A stretch of 64,000 nt of DNA from Peptostreptococcaceae bacterium (GTDB taxonomy: Bacteria > Bacillota > Clostridia > Peptostreptococcales > Peptostreptococcaceae). This document shows positions 1-7,980 of this stretch, one piece after another. Position 1 is the first letter of the stretch; every line of letters begins with the position of its first letter. The position numbers and the translations under genes were made by a program. The stretch is from NCBI GenBank assembly GCA_902363255.1, contig CABIZO010000006.1:175646-239645 (forward strand). The letters are read 5' to 3'. The notes under the pieces are model-generated. The model did no database searches. It worked only from the letters and a program-made list of their open reading frames with translations, and was not told where the DNA came from.

Positions 1-57
1 TTGTATACATACTCTTTATCTTTTTTAGTTTTAATAATTGATTTTACGAGGTGCGAT

Positions 58-798
58 ATGACTAAAGGAAGAATTCATTCAATAGAAACATTTGGAACAG
101 TAGATGGACCTGGAATAAGAAGTGTCTTATTTTTCCAAGGATGTCCATTAAGATGTAAATACTGCCATAACAGAGATACTTGGGACGCAAAAGGCGGAAC
201 TGAATATACAGCAGAAGAATTAATAAATAATGTATCTAGATACTCTTCTTATTGGAAATCATCTGGCGGTGGAATAACAGCATCTGGTGGTGAAGCTACT
301 TTACAAGCAGATTTCCTTGCTGAATTATTTGCAAAAGCTAAAGAAAAAGATATTCATACTTGTCTAGATACTTCTGGTTTTGTTGATATAGAGAAAATTG
401 ATAAAGTATTAGATAATACTGATTTAGTATTACTTGATATAAAACACATGGACGAAGAAGAATCTAAAAAATTAACAGGTGTTGGTATACAAAAGACTTT
501 AAAATTAGCTAGACACTTAGATGAAAGAAACATACCTATCTGGTTAAGACATGTATTAGTTCCTGGCGTAACTGATAGTGAAGAAAATTTATCTAAAATA
601 GGTGAATTTGCTGCAACTTTAAGCAACATAGATAGATTAGAGATCTTACCATACCACACTATGGGTGTTCACAAATGGGAGAACATGGGTCTTGACTATG
701 AGTTAAAAGGTATTAGAGATGCTGATGCTGATGATGTAGCTAGAGCTGCTGAAATCATTGAAAGACACGGTGTTAAAGTATTCAATAACAAAAAATAA
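58..798 (+). CDS. pflA: Pyruvate formate-lyase activating enzyme (radical SAM)
   Basis: This enzyme installs the glycyl radical on pyruvate formate-lyase, using S-adenosylmethionine and a 4Fe-4S cluster in the cytosol. The cluster motif CxxxCxxC is visible as C29, C33 and C36 (GCPLRCKYCHN), preceded by the family signature GTVDGPGIR near residue 13. At 246 aa the length is normal for PflA. An upstream TTG in the same frame opens at position 1, but I chose the ATG at 58 because GAGGTG lies just ahead of it and the protein then begins at the family's usual MTKGRIHSIE. The formate-lyase gene itself is probably just upstream, outside the window. Formate made by that enzyme could feed Fhs in the acetyl-CoA cluster, which is inference. 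Confidence 0.93.
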   Translation: MTKGRIHSIETFGTVDGPGIRSVLFFQGCPLRCKYCHNRDTWDAKGGTEYTAEELINNVSRYSSYWKSSGGGITASGGEATLQADFLAELFAKAKEKDIHTCLDTSGFVDIEKIDKVLDNTDLVLLDIKHMDEEESKKLTGVGIQKTLKLARHLDERNIPIWLRHVLVPGVTDSEENLSKIGEFAATLSNIDRLEILPYHTMGVHKWENMGLDYELKGIRDADADDVARAAEIIERHGVKVFNNKK

Positions 799-846
799 TT
801 AATATTATAAATATATTAACTATATAAATATTTATATAAAATTATG

Positions 847-878
847 AAAGAAGTCTTATTGATAAGACTTCTTTTTTT
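847..878 (+). terminator. Rho-independent terminator after pflA
   Basis: Perfect 13-bp inverted repeat AAAGAAGTCTTAT / ATAAGACTTCTTT followed by a T tract, 48 bp after the pflA stop. Confidence 0.85.
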
Positions 879-908
879 AATAAATAACTTTATTATTTTT
901 AAACATAA

Positions 909-943
909 AAAAAGTGGAGTGTACCCCATTCACTCCACTTTTT
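909..943 (-). terminator. Terminator, mainly for the thiI transcript
   Basis: Perfect 13-bp stem AAAAAGTGGAGTG / CACTCCACTTTTT with a 9-nt loop. The longer U tract is on the minus strand, so it probably ends the cysteine desulfurase-thiI transcript. It could also back up the pflA terminator from the other side. Confidence 0.8.
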
Positions 944-1116
944 CCATACTACAAACACTTCGATTATTTTAGAAATATTTTAGGCCAAATTATATTATCT
1001 CCAAATAACAAAACAATGTACCTATAAATATTTTATTCTTTAATATTACTATATTGTATGTTTTTTTGCAGTATTATATTTATTTCAATAAAGTCGTACT
1101 ACTAAAGATACTACTT

Positions 1117-2313
1117 TTAAAATTCTATAACTTCTACTTCCATATTAGCTATAGCATCTTCTATTAATTTATCTACATCTAATGCTTTTTCTGAATCTTC
1201 TATTCTCTCTAATCTTGGCTTAGTTACAGGCTTCTTAGGAGCAAACACTGAACAACAATCTTCTTCAGGTATTATAGATGTTTCGAAAGTATCTATTTTT
1301 TTAGCTATATCTATTATCTCAGTTTTATCCATAGCTATAAGTGGTCTAAACACTGGTAAGCTTACAGAAGCATTTGTACAAGTTAATCCTTGTATAGTTT
1401 GAGAAGCAACTTGTCCTATACTTTCTCCTGTTATTAAAGCATCACAGTTTCTTTGCTCTGCTAGCTTTTGAGCTATTCTCATCATAAATCTTCTTGAAAT
1501 TATAGTCATTTCTTCATCTCTACAGTTTAATCCTACTGCTTTTTGTATTTCAAGTATATTAACTTTATGAAGTCTAACTCTTCCAACATATTTTGCTAGT
1601 ATTCTTGCTAAATCCTTTACTTTCTCTTGTGATTTTTCACTTGTAAAAGGATATGTATGGAAATGAACTGCTTCTACTTCCATTCCTCTCTTAGCAACCA
1701 TCCATGTAGCAACTGGTGAATCTATTCCTCCTGATAATAAAGACATAGCTTTACCGTTTGTTCCTATTGGAAGACCACCATAACCAGGAACTGTATCAGT
1801 ATAAACTACTACATTACTTTCTCTAAGCTCACATTTAATTCTTGCTTCAGGATTGTTTATATCAACTTTTATTCTATCTCCTACGTTAGATAATAAGAAA
1901 CCACCTATATCTATACTCATCTCTTGAGAAGTTAATCTAAATGATTTATCTCCTCTTCTACTCTCTACTTTGAACGATTTAGCACCATTTGATATTTTAT
2001 CTTCTAAAACTAAAAGTGCAGTTTCTTTTAATTTTTGGTAAGCTGATTCAACATCTTCATCATTATTTCTAAGCACTTTAACGGCTGGACATACTCCAAC
2101 TACACCAAATACTTTTTTAACTTCTTCACATACTTCATCGTAGTCATAGTCGCCTAAATCAACGTAAACTCTTCCGTATTCTTTATATACGTTAAATTTA
2201 TCTATTGGCTTTAACATATTTTTTATATTTTTTATTAGTTTATTTTCAAAGATATATCTATTTTTACCTTTTATACCTATTTCTCCGTATTTTACTATAA
2301 TTGAATTATACAT
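1117..2313 (-). CDS. thiI: tRNA 4-thiouridine synthase ThiI
   Basis: ThiI adenylates U8 of tRNA and transfers sulfur from a cysteine desulfurase persulfide; it can also supply sulfur to thiamine synthesis. An N-terminal ferredoxin-like/THUMP part (residues about 1-165) precedes the PP-loop ATP pyrophosphatase motif LLSGGIDSPVA near residue 190. At 398 aa it has the short form common in Firmicutes, without the C-terminal rhodanese domain of E. coli ThiI. A CC pair (DCCSVFAP) sits near residue 347. The ATG has GAGGTG upstream. It lies 18 bp after the cysteine desulfurase gene, so the two are almost certainly co-transcribed as sulfur donor and acceptor. Confidence 0.95.
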   Translation of the reverse strand: MYNSIIVKYGEIGIKGKNRYIFENKLIKNIKNMLKPIDKFNVYKEYGRVYVDLGDYDYDEVCEEVKKVFGVVGVCPAVKVLRNNDEDVESAYQKLKETALLVLEDKISNGAKSFKVESRRGDKSFRLTSQEMSIDIGGFLLSNVGDRIKVDINNPEARIKCELRESNVVVYTDTVPGYGGLPIGTNGKAMSLLSGGIDSPVATWMVAKRGMEVEAVHFHTYPFTSEKSQEKVKDLARILAKYVGRVRLHKVNILEIQKAVGLNCRDEEMTIISRRFMMRIAQKLAEQRNCDALITGESIGQVASQTIQGLTCTNASVSLPVFRPLIAMDKTEIIDIAKKIDTFETSIIPEEDCCSVFAPKKPVTKPRLERIEDSEKALDVDKLIEDAIANMEVEVIEF

Positions 2314-2331
2314 ATTTCACCTCTTATTATC

Positions 2332-3483
2332 TTATCGTCTTTTTATTATCATTCTTAAGTCACTTATTGAATCTTTTAGAACTTTTACAGTTTCTAAGAT
2401 TTCTTCTTCTGTATTAAAATCAGATAAACTAAATCTTACTGCTCCTTCTATTTCCTCTGGTTTAAGTTTTATTGCATTTAGTACATGACTTCCTTTTTTC
2501 TTAGAAGAACATGCTGATCCTGTAGATACATAGATATTTTTTTGTTCTAAGAAATGAAGTAAAACTTCTCCTCTTATGTTTTCAAAAGAAACATTTAATA
2601 TGTGACAAACTCCATCTTCTGGTGAATTTACTTTTACGCCATCTATATTTTTTAATATTTCTTCTTTTAATAATTCTTTTAGATTTTTTATCTTTTCAGT
2701 TTTATTTTCTAAATCGTTATTCATTATTTCTACAGCTTTTCCTAAACCATAAATTCCAGGAACATTTTCAGTACCTGATCTAATACTAGATTCTTGTCCA
2801 CCACCAGTAATAATAGGTTTTAGTTTGCTATTTTCCTTAACATACATAAACCCTATACCTTTTGGTCCATGGAACTTATGACCACTTACTGTCATAAAAT
2901 CAATGTTGTATCTAGTTGGTCTAAATTTAATTTTTGTATAAGACTGAACACAGTCCACATGGAAGTATATTTTTTGATCTAAAGTCTTTAGGTATTTTCC
3001 TATTTCTTCAACAGGCTGTATACTTCCTATCTCATTATTAACGTGCATTATAGAAATTAATATCGTAGAAGGTTTTATCGCTTTTTTTACATCTTCTACA
3101 CTTATTTTTCCACTTTCATCAACTTCTAGTAGTGTTATTTCAAATCCTTCTTTTTCTAAATCAGCTAGCGTGTTTAGCACCGAAGGATGTTCTATAGTAG
3201 TAGATATTATATGATTTTTTGTTTTTCTAAAATTATAAGCAACACCTCTAATAATAGTATTATTAGATTCTGTCCCTCCTGATGTAAAAAATATTTCTTT
3301 ATCTTTTACACCTAAACTTCTCGCTATATTTTGTCTTGTTTCTTTGATCTTTCTATCTACTTCTATTCCCTTTTTATGTAATGAAGAAGGATTACCGTAT
3401 TCTGTAGTAAGGGCTTTCACCATTTCTTCTACTACCTCTTCATAAGGTTTTGTAGTTGCGCTATTATCTAAATAAATTTCCAT
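2332..3483 (-). CDS. Cysteine desulfurase (IscS/NifS class)
   Basis: PLP enzyme that takes sulfur from cysteine and passes it as a persulfide, here most likely to ThiI. The PLP lysine is K203 in SGHKFHGPKG, and the persulfide cysteine is C325 in STGSACSSKKKGSH. The SGGTESNN motif near residue 69 contacts the cofactor. At 383 aa it is full length for the NifS/IscS class I group. No IscU scaffold gene is adjacent, which favours a dedicated role in tRNA thiolation, as in the NifZ/ThiI pairs of Firmicutes. The start has only a weak GGTG upstream. The pair faces away from the sRNA and asparaginase genes. Confidence 0.94.
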   Translation of the reverse strand: MEIYLDNSATTKPYEEVVEEMVKALTTEYGNPSSLHKKGIEVDRKIKETRQNIARSLGVKDKEIFFTSGGTESNNTIIRGVAYNFRKTKNHIISTTIEHPSVLNTLADLEKEGFEITLLEVDESGKISVEDVKKAIKPSTILISIMHVNNEIGSIQPVEEIGKYLKTLDQKIYFHVDCVQSYTKIKFRPTRYNIDFMTVSGHKFHGPKGIGFMYVKENSKLKPIITGGGQESSIRSGTENVPGIYGLGKAVEIMNNDLENKTEKIKNLKELLKEEILKNIDGVKVNSPEDGVCHILNVSFENIRGEVLLHFLEQKNIYVSTGSACSSKKKGSHVLNAIKLKPEEIEGAVRFSLSDFNTEEEILETVKVLKDSISDLRMIIKRR

Positions 3484-3698
3484 TTACTACACCGTCCTAT
3501 TATATTTTTTATTAATATATCAATCAATTATGCAATTTAATTAATTTGTCAAAAATATTAGCATTTTTTATTATACCATTTTTATACCTTTTTTTTAATG
3601 TTATACTATAAAGTTTTGCAAATACATATTAATTATATTAACATTTTTGTCAATAAATATAATTTTAAATTTTTCTCTAAAAAATTTGTAAAATCTTG

Positions 3699-3727
3699 TT
3701 GCATTTTTTGTCGAATATTGCTATTAT
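3699..3727 (+). promoter_or_regulatory. Candidate sigma-A promoter of the small RNA
   Basis: TTGCAT (3699-3704), exactly 17 bp, then TATTAT (3722-3727). Transcription would begin near 3734, immediately before the first hairpin of the candidate RNA. Confidence 0.5.
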
Positions 3728-3733
3728 ATATAA

Positions 3734-3868
3734 GTAGTTATCCCCTTGATAACCCAATTAAAGTTTCTATTCAAATACCCCTTTTTATGAATAGATATAT
3801 ATTATGTCTAAGACGAATTAGATTTAATTTATCAGAACAAAAAAGAGCTTCCCCGGCTCTTTTTTTGT
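3734..3868 (+). ncRNA. Candidate small RNA, three hairpins with CCCC runs
   Basis: An intergenic region of about 490 bp holds a promoter-like sequence, three hairpins and an intrinsic terminator, with no plausible ORF. Hairpin 1 is GTTATC/GATAAC (3737-3753) with CCCC at 3742-3745. Hairpin 2 is CTATTC/GAATAG (3767-3794) with CCCC at 3778-3781. Hairpin 3 is the terminator, AAAAAAGAGC/GCTCTTTTTT (3839-3866), with TTCCCCG in its loop. Firmicute sRNAs such as RsaA and RsaE use C-rich, UUCCC-type unpaired segments to pair with Shine-Dalgarno sequences; a role of that kind is inference. The asparaginase gene downstream has its own promoter, so this is unlikely to be just its leader. Confidence 0.5.
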
Positions 3869-3930
3869 GCTCAAATTTAAAACAAAAATACGAAAATTAT
3901 ATAAAAATAATAATCTTTCGTTTATATTTT

Positions 3931-3939
3931 TGGTATAAT
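3931..3939 (+). promoter_or_regulatory. Extended -10 promoter of the asparaginase gene
   Basis: TGGTATAAT is a perfect extended -10 (TGN plus TATAAT at 3934-3939), 35 bp before the ATG. I see no good -35, which is normal for extended -10 promoters. It lies downstream of the sRNA terminator. Confidence 0.55.
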
Positions 3940-3973
3940 TAAATATAGTATTTAAATTCAAGGAGGTAATATT

Positions 3974-4969
3974 ATGTCTACTAAAAAAAAGGTAGGTATC
4001 CTATTTACTGGTGGAACTATCTCTATGACAATAGATAAAGAAATCGGTGCAAATGTACCAACACTATCAGGAGAGCAAATAATGTCAATGGCAACAAATG
4101 TGAAAGATGTTGCTGATTTTGAAATAAAGGACTTTGATGAGATTCCAGGACCTCATATGACCCCTGAAAAATTAATGCAATTAAAACACTCTGTTTTAGA
4201 ATTATTAAATAGAGATGATATCTGTGGTGTTGTAATAACTCATGGTACTGATAGTTTAGAAGAAACTGCTTATTTCTTAGATTTAGTAATAAATCATGAA
4301 AAGCCAGTTATAGTCACTGGAGCTATGAGAAGTAGTTCTGAACTTGGATATGATGGGTCAAATAATCTATCATCAGCTATTTGTGTTGCTATATCAGAAA
4401 ATGCTAAAAATAAAGGTGTTCTTGTTGTATTAAACAATGAAGTATTATTGGCATCAGAAGCAACTAAAATTGATACTATGGCTTTAAACACATTCCAATC
4501 ACCTGGTAAGGGATCTTTAGGCATAGTTGATAGTAATGAACTTTTATTATTTAAACATGTGGCTTATAGAACATTTATCGATACAGATGAAGTAGAAACT
4601 AAAGTTGCTTTATTTAAATCAGGAATAGGTATGGACTATACTTTCATAAATCATGCTGTAGATATGGGATATAAAGGCATTGTAATAGAAGCAATGGGAA
4701 GAGGAAATATACCTCCATTAATGTATGAAGGAGTTAAATATGCCAGAGAAAAAGGAGTTATCGTTGTTGTGACTTCTAGATGTTTAACTGGTAGAGTACA
4801 TGATTCTTATGGATATTTAGGCTCAGGAAGAGATTTAAAAAATCTAGGTTGTATCTTTGCTGGTGATCTAAATGGACATAATTCAAGAGTAAAATTAATG
4901 TTAGCATTAGGTAAAACTAATAATCTTGATGAAGTTAAAGACTATTTCGAAAAAGGAATATATTATTAA
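3974..4969 (+). CDS. ansA: L-asparaginase
   Basis: Hydrolyses asparagine to aspartate and ammonia. The two asparaginase signatures are present: FTGGTISM (residues about 11-18, with the nucleophile threonine) and ITHGTDSLEETAY (about 88-100). A third conserved patch, VTGAMRSSSELGYDG, follows. No signal peptide is seen, so a cytosolic enzyme is likely. At 331 aa it is full length. The start is well set by AAGGAGG 8 bp ahead of the ATG. It is a single-gene unit with its own promoter and a bidirectional terminator. Whether it is the type I or type II sub-class cannot be decided from motifs alone. Confidence 0.92.
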   Translation: MSTKKKVGILFTGGTISMTIDKEIGANVPTLSGEQIMSMATNVKDVADFEIKDFDEIPGPHMTPEKLMQLKHSVLELLNRDDICGVVITHGTDSLEETAYFLDLVINHEKPVIVTGAMRSSSELGYDGSNNLSSAICVAISENAKNKGVLVVLNNEVLLASEATKIDTMALNTFQSPGKGSLGIVDSNELLLFKHVAYRTFIDTDEVETKVALFKSGIGMDYTFINHAVDMGYKGIVIEAMGRGNIPPLMYEGVKYAREKGVIVVVTSRCLTGRVHDSYGYLGSGRDLKNLGCIFAGDLNGHNSRVKLMLALGKTNNLDEVKDYFEKGIYY

Positions 4970-5076
4970 GATTATTTAATTTATAAAAAATTAGTATTAT
5001 CCAATTAAATTACAGTAATATTATTTATACCTTCTTTATTATTAAAACATAATATTAATTAAATTAATTTGATAAT

Positions 5077-5113
5077 AAAAAAACTTCTAGGTTAATCCTG
5101 GAAGTTTTTTTAT
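5077..5113. terminator. Bidirectional terminator
   Basis: A-tract, stem CTTCTAGG / CCTGGAAG (one G-T pair), then a T-tract, between the convergent asparaginase and ABC-transporter genes. It can serve both. Confidence 0.8.
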
Positions 5114-5126
5114 TATAATAATATAT

Positions 5127-5849
5127 TTATAGAATTTTGGCTAAAAACTCTTTTGTTCTATCATGTGTAGGATTATTAAATACATTTTCCGGTGTATTAT
5201 CTTCTATTATTTTTCCACCATCAACAAATATCACCCTATCAGCTACTTCTTTTGCAAACCCCATTTCATGAGTAACTATTGCCATAGTCATTCCTTCTTC
5301 AGCTAGTTCTTTTATAACATCAAGAACTTCTTTAACCATTTCTGGATCAAGGGCTGATGTAGGCTCATCAAATAGCATCATATCAGGCTCCATAGCCAGA
5401 GCTCTAGCTATAGCTATTCTTTGTTTCTGTCCACCTGATAATTGAGATGGATATGCATCTTTTTTATCTAAAAGGCCTACTCTATCTAATAATATTTCTG
5501 CTTTTTTATTTGCCTCTTCTTTACTTAATTTTTTTATTTTAATAGGAGCTAAAGTTATATTATCTAAAACAGTCATATGAGGAAATAAGTTGAAATTTTG
5601 AAACACCATTCCTATATTTTGTCTAATTTTATCCACATTAACCTTTTTATCTGTAATATTTTGTCCTTCAAATATTATTTTTCCAGCTGTAGGTTCTTCT
5701 AATAAATTCATACATCTAAGTACTGTACTTTTTCCAGATCCACTTGGTCCTACTATAGCAACTATTTCACCCTTATTTATTTGTAAATTTATACCCTTTA
5801 GTACTTCTAATTCTCCAAATGATTTATGCAAATTTTCTAGTCTTATCAT
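5127..5849 (-). CDS. Polar amino-acid ABC transporter, ATP-binding protein
   Basis: ATPase subunit of a GlnQ/HisP-type importer. Walker A GPSGSGKST (residues about 34-42), Q-loop QNFNLFPHMT, ABC signature LSGGQKQR, Walker B MMLFDEP and the switch histidine (VTHEMGF) are all intact. 240 aa is the usual length. It is the last gene of a three-gene operon with the permease (29 bp upstream) and the binding lipoprotein, all behind a T-box leader. The transported amino acid cannot be read from this subunit; the leader suggests an acidic amino acid (see the T-box entry). Confidence 0.94.
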   Translation of the reverse strand: MIRLENLHKSFGELEVLKGINLQINKGEIVAIVGPSGSGKSTVLRCMNLLEEPTAGKIIFEGQNITDKKVNVDKIRQNIGMVFQNFNLFPHMTVLDNITLAPIKIKKLSKEEANKKAEILLDRVGLLDKKDAYPSQLSGGQKQRIAIARALAMEPDMMLFDEPTSALDPEMVKEVLDVIKELAEEGMTMAIVTHEMGFAKEVADRVIFVDGGKIIEDNTPENVFNNPTHDRTKEFLAKIL

Positions 5850-5878
5850 ATTATCACTATCCCCTAAACTTTATAATT

Positions 5879-6550
5879 CTAATTTGATTGAGCTAATTTC
5901 TTCTCTAATAAGCCAACTAACCATGATAATACTGTTGTTATTATAAGGTACATTATAGCTGCTGCTATATAAGGCTCAAATGCTTTGGCTATAGAAGTTC
6001 TTACTATACCAGCTCTAAACATTAATTCTTGAACACCTATAACAGATATTATAGAAGATTCTTTTACAAGAGTTATAAACTCATTACCCAATGCTGGTAA
6101 TACATTTTTTATAGCTTGAGGTACTATAACAAACTTCATAGTATCCACATATCCAAGACCTAATGATCTACTTGCTTCCATTTGGCCTTTATCTACAGAT
6201 TGTATACCCGATCTAAAAATTTCCGCTACATATGCGCTTGAATTTATTGATAATGCAAAAGCTCCTGATATAAAATCACTTGATATAGGCCCTATATCTG
6301 GAAAACTTATCCCAAATTGAGGTAATCCAAAATAAATAATAAAAATTTGTACAAATAAAGGTGTTCCTCTAAGAATTTGGACATAAGCACTTGATGGCCA
6401 TTTTAAAACTTTAAACTTAGACATTTTCATTAAGCAAATTAGTAATCCTAATATAAATCCAAATACTAAAGCTACTAATGAAATTAAAATTGTTACCTTG
6501 GCACCCTCAAGTATTAGTCCATAGTATCCATTTAATCTACTAAAATCCAT
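5879..6550 (-). CDS. Polar amino-acid ABC transporter, permease
   Basis: Membrane subunit of the HisM/GlnP family, 223 aa, with about five hydrophobic segments. The EAA-type loop that docks the ATPase is visible around EASRSLGLGYVDTMKFVIVP (residues about 134-153). It probably acts as a homodimer, because only one permease gene is present. It sits 27 bp after the binding-protein gene and 29 bp before the ATPase gene, so the three form one operon. Confidence 0.93.
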   Translation of the reverse strand: MDFSRLNGYYGLILEGAKVTILISLVALVFGFILGLLICLMKMSKFKVLKWPSSAYVQILRGTPLFVQIFIIYFGLPQFGISFPDIGPISSDFISGAFALSINSSAYVAEIFRSGIQSVDKGQMEASRSLGLGYVDTMKFVIVPQAIKNVLPALGNEFITLVKESSIISVIGVQELMFRAGIVRTSIAKAFEPYIAAAIMYLIITTVLSWLVGLLEKKLAQSN

Positions 6551-6577
6551 ATCTCCATCTCCTACTTATACTGACTA

Positions 6578-7417
6578 TTATTCTGCTAATTTCAATGCAT
6601 CTTGCATATATCCATCCATTTTATCTTCATCTTTTAATCTTTTTATTGTATTATTTATTGCTTCTACTAAAGAAGTATTATCACAATCATCTGTTGATTT
6701 TTTTATAGCTGCTGCTGTTGATTCTGCCACTTCTTGACCAACTGTAGTTTCTCCTATTGCTAAACCATCATATTGACCTATATTTATATTGGCAACATTT
6801 TTACCAGTTACTATAACATCTATATTTCCATTTTGAAGATCCATCATTAAATCTGGAACTCTTTTTAATTGTTTTGCACTTGTTATTCCTAATGTATTAG
6901 TTACATAATCTGCTTGAGTTGTTCCACTTTGAACACCAACTTTTAAATCTTTTAAATCATCTGCTGATTTAACTAAATCTTCTTTCCCCTCTTTAACTAC
7001 GCAAACATTACTATCTTCATAGAATAATTCTGAGAAATCTACACTTTTCTTTCTTTCTTCATTTGGAGTCATGCCTGATAAAACTATATCAACTTTTCCT
7101 GCGTCTAAAGCTCCAAGTAATCCATCAAAATCCATATCTTTATATTCAACTTTAACTCCTAAATCTTTAGCTATTTCCTCTGCCATAGTTATGTCAAATC
7201 CTACTATTTTATCTTCTCCATCAACCTTTTTATGGAATTCATATGGTGCGTAATCTGCGCTTGTTCCAACTACTAATACCCCTGCATCTTTTATTTGTTG
7301 AAGCTTCTCTGTTGCTTCAGCTTTTTGCCCTTCATCTCCACTTGATGAGCATCCTACTAATGACATAGTCATCATTGCTGCTAATGTTAACCCTAATATT
7401 TTCTTTAATCCTTTCAT
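6578..7417 (-). CDS. Amino-acid ABC transporter substrate-binding lipoprotein
   Basis: Extracellular binding protein, SBP_bac_3 type. The N-terminus is a lipoprotein signal: basic MKGLKK, hydrophobic stretch and lipobox LVGC with the lipidated cysteine at C23. The mature part has the family features SADYAPYEFH and IVGFDITMAEEIAKDLGVKV, which shape the amino-acid pocket. 279 aa is normal. The ATG has the G-rich ribosome site AAGGGGGA. It is the first gene of the operon and the one directly under T-box control. Ligand assignment from sequence is not secure. Confidence 0.93.
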   Translation of the reverse strand: MKGLKKILGLTLAAMMTMSLVGCSSSGDEGQKAEATEKLQQIKDAGVLVVGTSADYAPYEFHKKVDGEDKIVGFDITMAEEIAKDLGVKVEYKDMDFDGLLGALDAGKVDIVLSGMTPNEERKKSVDFSELFYEDSNVCVVKEGKEDLVKSADDLKDLKVGVQSGTTQADYVTNTLGITSAKQLKRVPDLMMDLQNGNIDVIVTGKNVANINIGQYDGLAIGETTVGQEVAESTAAAIKKSTDDCDNTSLVEAINNTIKRLKDEDKMDGYMQDALKLAE

Positions 7418-7465
7418 TTCAATATCCCCCTTTTATAAATTTATACATATTTTCTTATTGGATAT

Positions 7466-7770
7466 AAAAAAGTCTCTTAGTCATTATGACTAAGAGACGA
7501 ATTAACCGCGTTACCACTCTTGTTGATAAAAATTCGCTTCGCTCATATCGCCAACGAGATGACTTCGTTACCAATTCAATCAACTCCGTTGCTCAAAATA
7601 AAGCAATTAGAATTTTATCCACTCAAACCTTTAAGGCAGGCTCTACCTATTATCATACTTAAATTCTGATAATCTTCTCCAAAGCTCTCTTCACACTAAA
7701 CTTAATTATTAGGCTCACACCATACCCTAACTCGCTGAAACTCCATTTAGGCTACTCTCTTTTTCCTAGA
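7466..7770 (-). promoter_or_regulatory. T-box leader (tRNA-sensing) of the amino-acid transporter operon
   Basis: Read on the minus strand. Stem I begins AAAAAGAGAGTAGCC (plus 7753-7767); an AGCGAG element and the distal loop GGTGTGAGCC follow. The specifier strand reads GTGTGAA-GAG-AGC; GAG at 7687-7689 is the best specifier reading and would mean tRNA-Glu. The antiterminator T-box is AGAGTGGTAACGCGGTTAA (plus 7502-7520), where TGGT fits a tRNA with discriminator A. The terminator is GTCTCTTAGTCAT / ATGACTAAGAGAC (7472-7498) plus a U tract. Uncharged tRNA would favour read-through. A dispersed repeat (R1) occupies 7525-7619, between the stem III region and the antiterminator. T-box identity is firm; the specifier is tentative. 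Confidence 0.88.
7525..7619 (+). repeat. Dispersed structured repeat, copy R1 (inside the T-box leader)
   Basis: Starts GATAAAAATTCGCTTCGCTC and ends GAATTTTATC, so its ends form a short inverted repeat. It shares the blocks TTCGCTTCGCTCAT, CGCCAACG and CCGTTGCTC with the copies at 7843-7968, 19617-19760 and 21142-21191. It lacks the long AT hairpin of the full copies. Confidence 0.75.
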
Positions 7771-7842
7771 ATTTCCTTTTTTCAAATTGTTAATAAAATT
7801 ATAGTTAGATTAATTAACTTTGTCAATAACAATTTTCAGAAT

Positions 7843-7968
7843 TTTTTTAATTGTAAGGATTTCATATTTTATCTGTTTTGTAGATAAAATATGAAATCCA
7901 ACTGATTAGTAGAGCAACGGACCTGTTTCTCAAGATTGTTGGCGACATGAGCGAAGCGAATTTTTTAT
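7843..7968 (-). repeat. Dispersed structured repeat, copy R2
   Basis: Full-length copy in reverse orientation. It holds a perfect 17-bp hairpin, GGATTTCATATTTTATC / GATAAAATATGAAATCC (7858-7900), and the conserved blocks GAGCAACGGA and GGCGACATGAGCGAAGCGAA. Its outer end, like that of R3, reads CCTTACAATTAAAAAA on the element strand. Confidence 0.8.
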
Positions 7969-7980
7969 TTTTGTTTATGT

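Noticed and set aside
3598..3942. Plus-strand open frame of 114 codons
   Set aside because: No ribosome site, odd composition, and it runs through the sRNA candidate's promoter and terminator.
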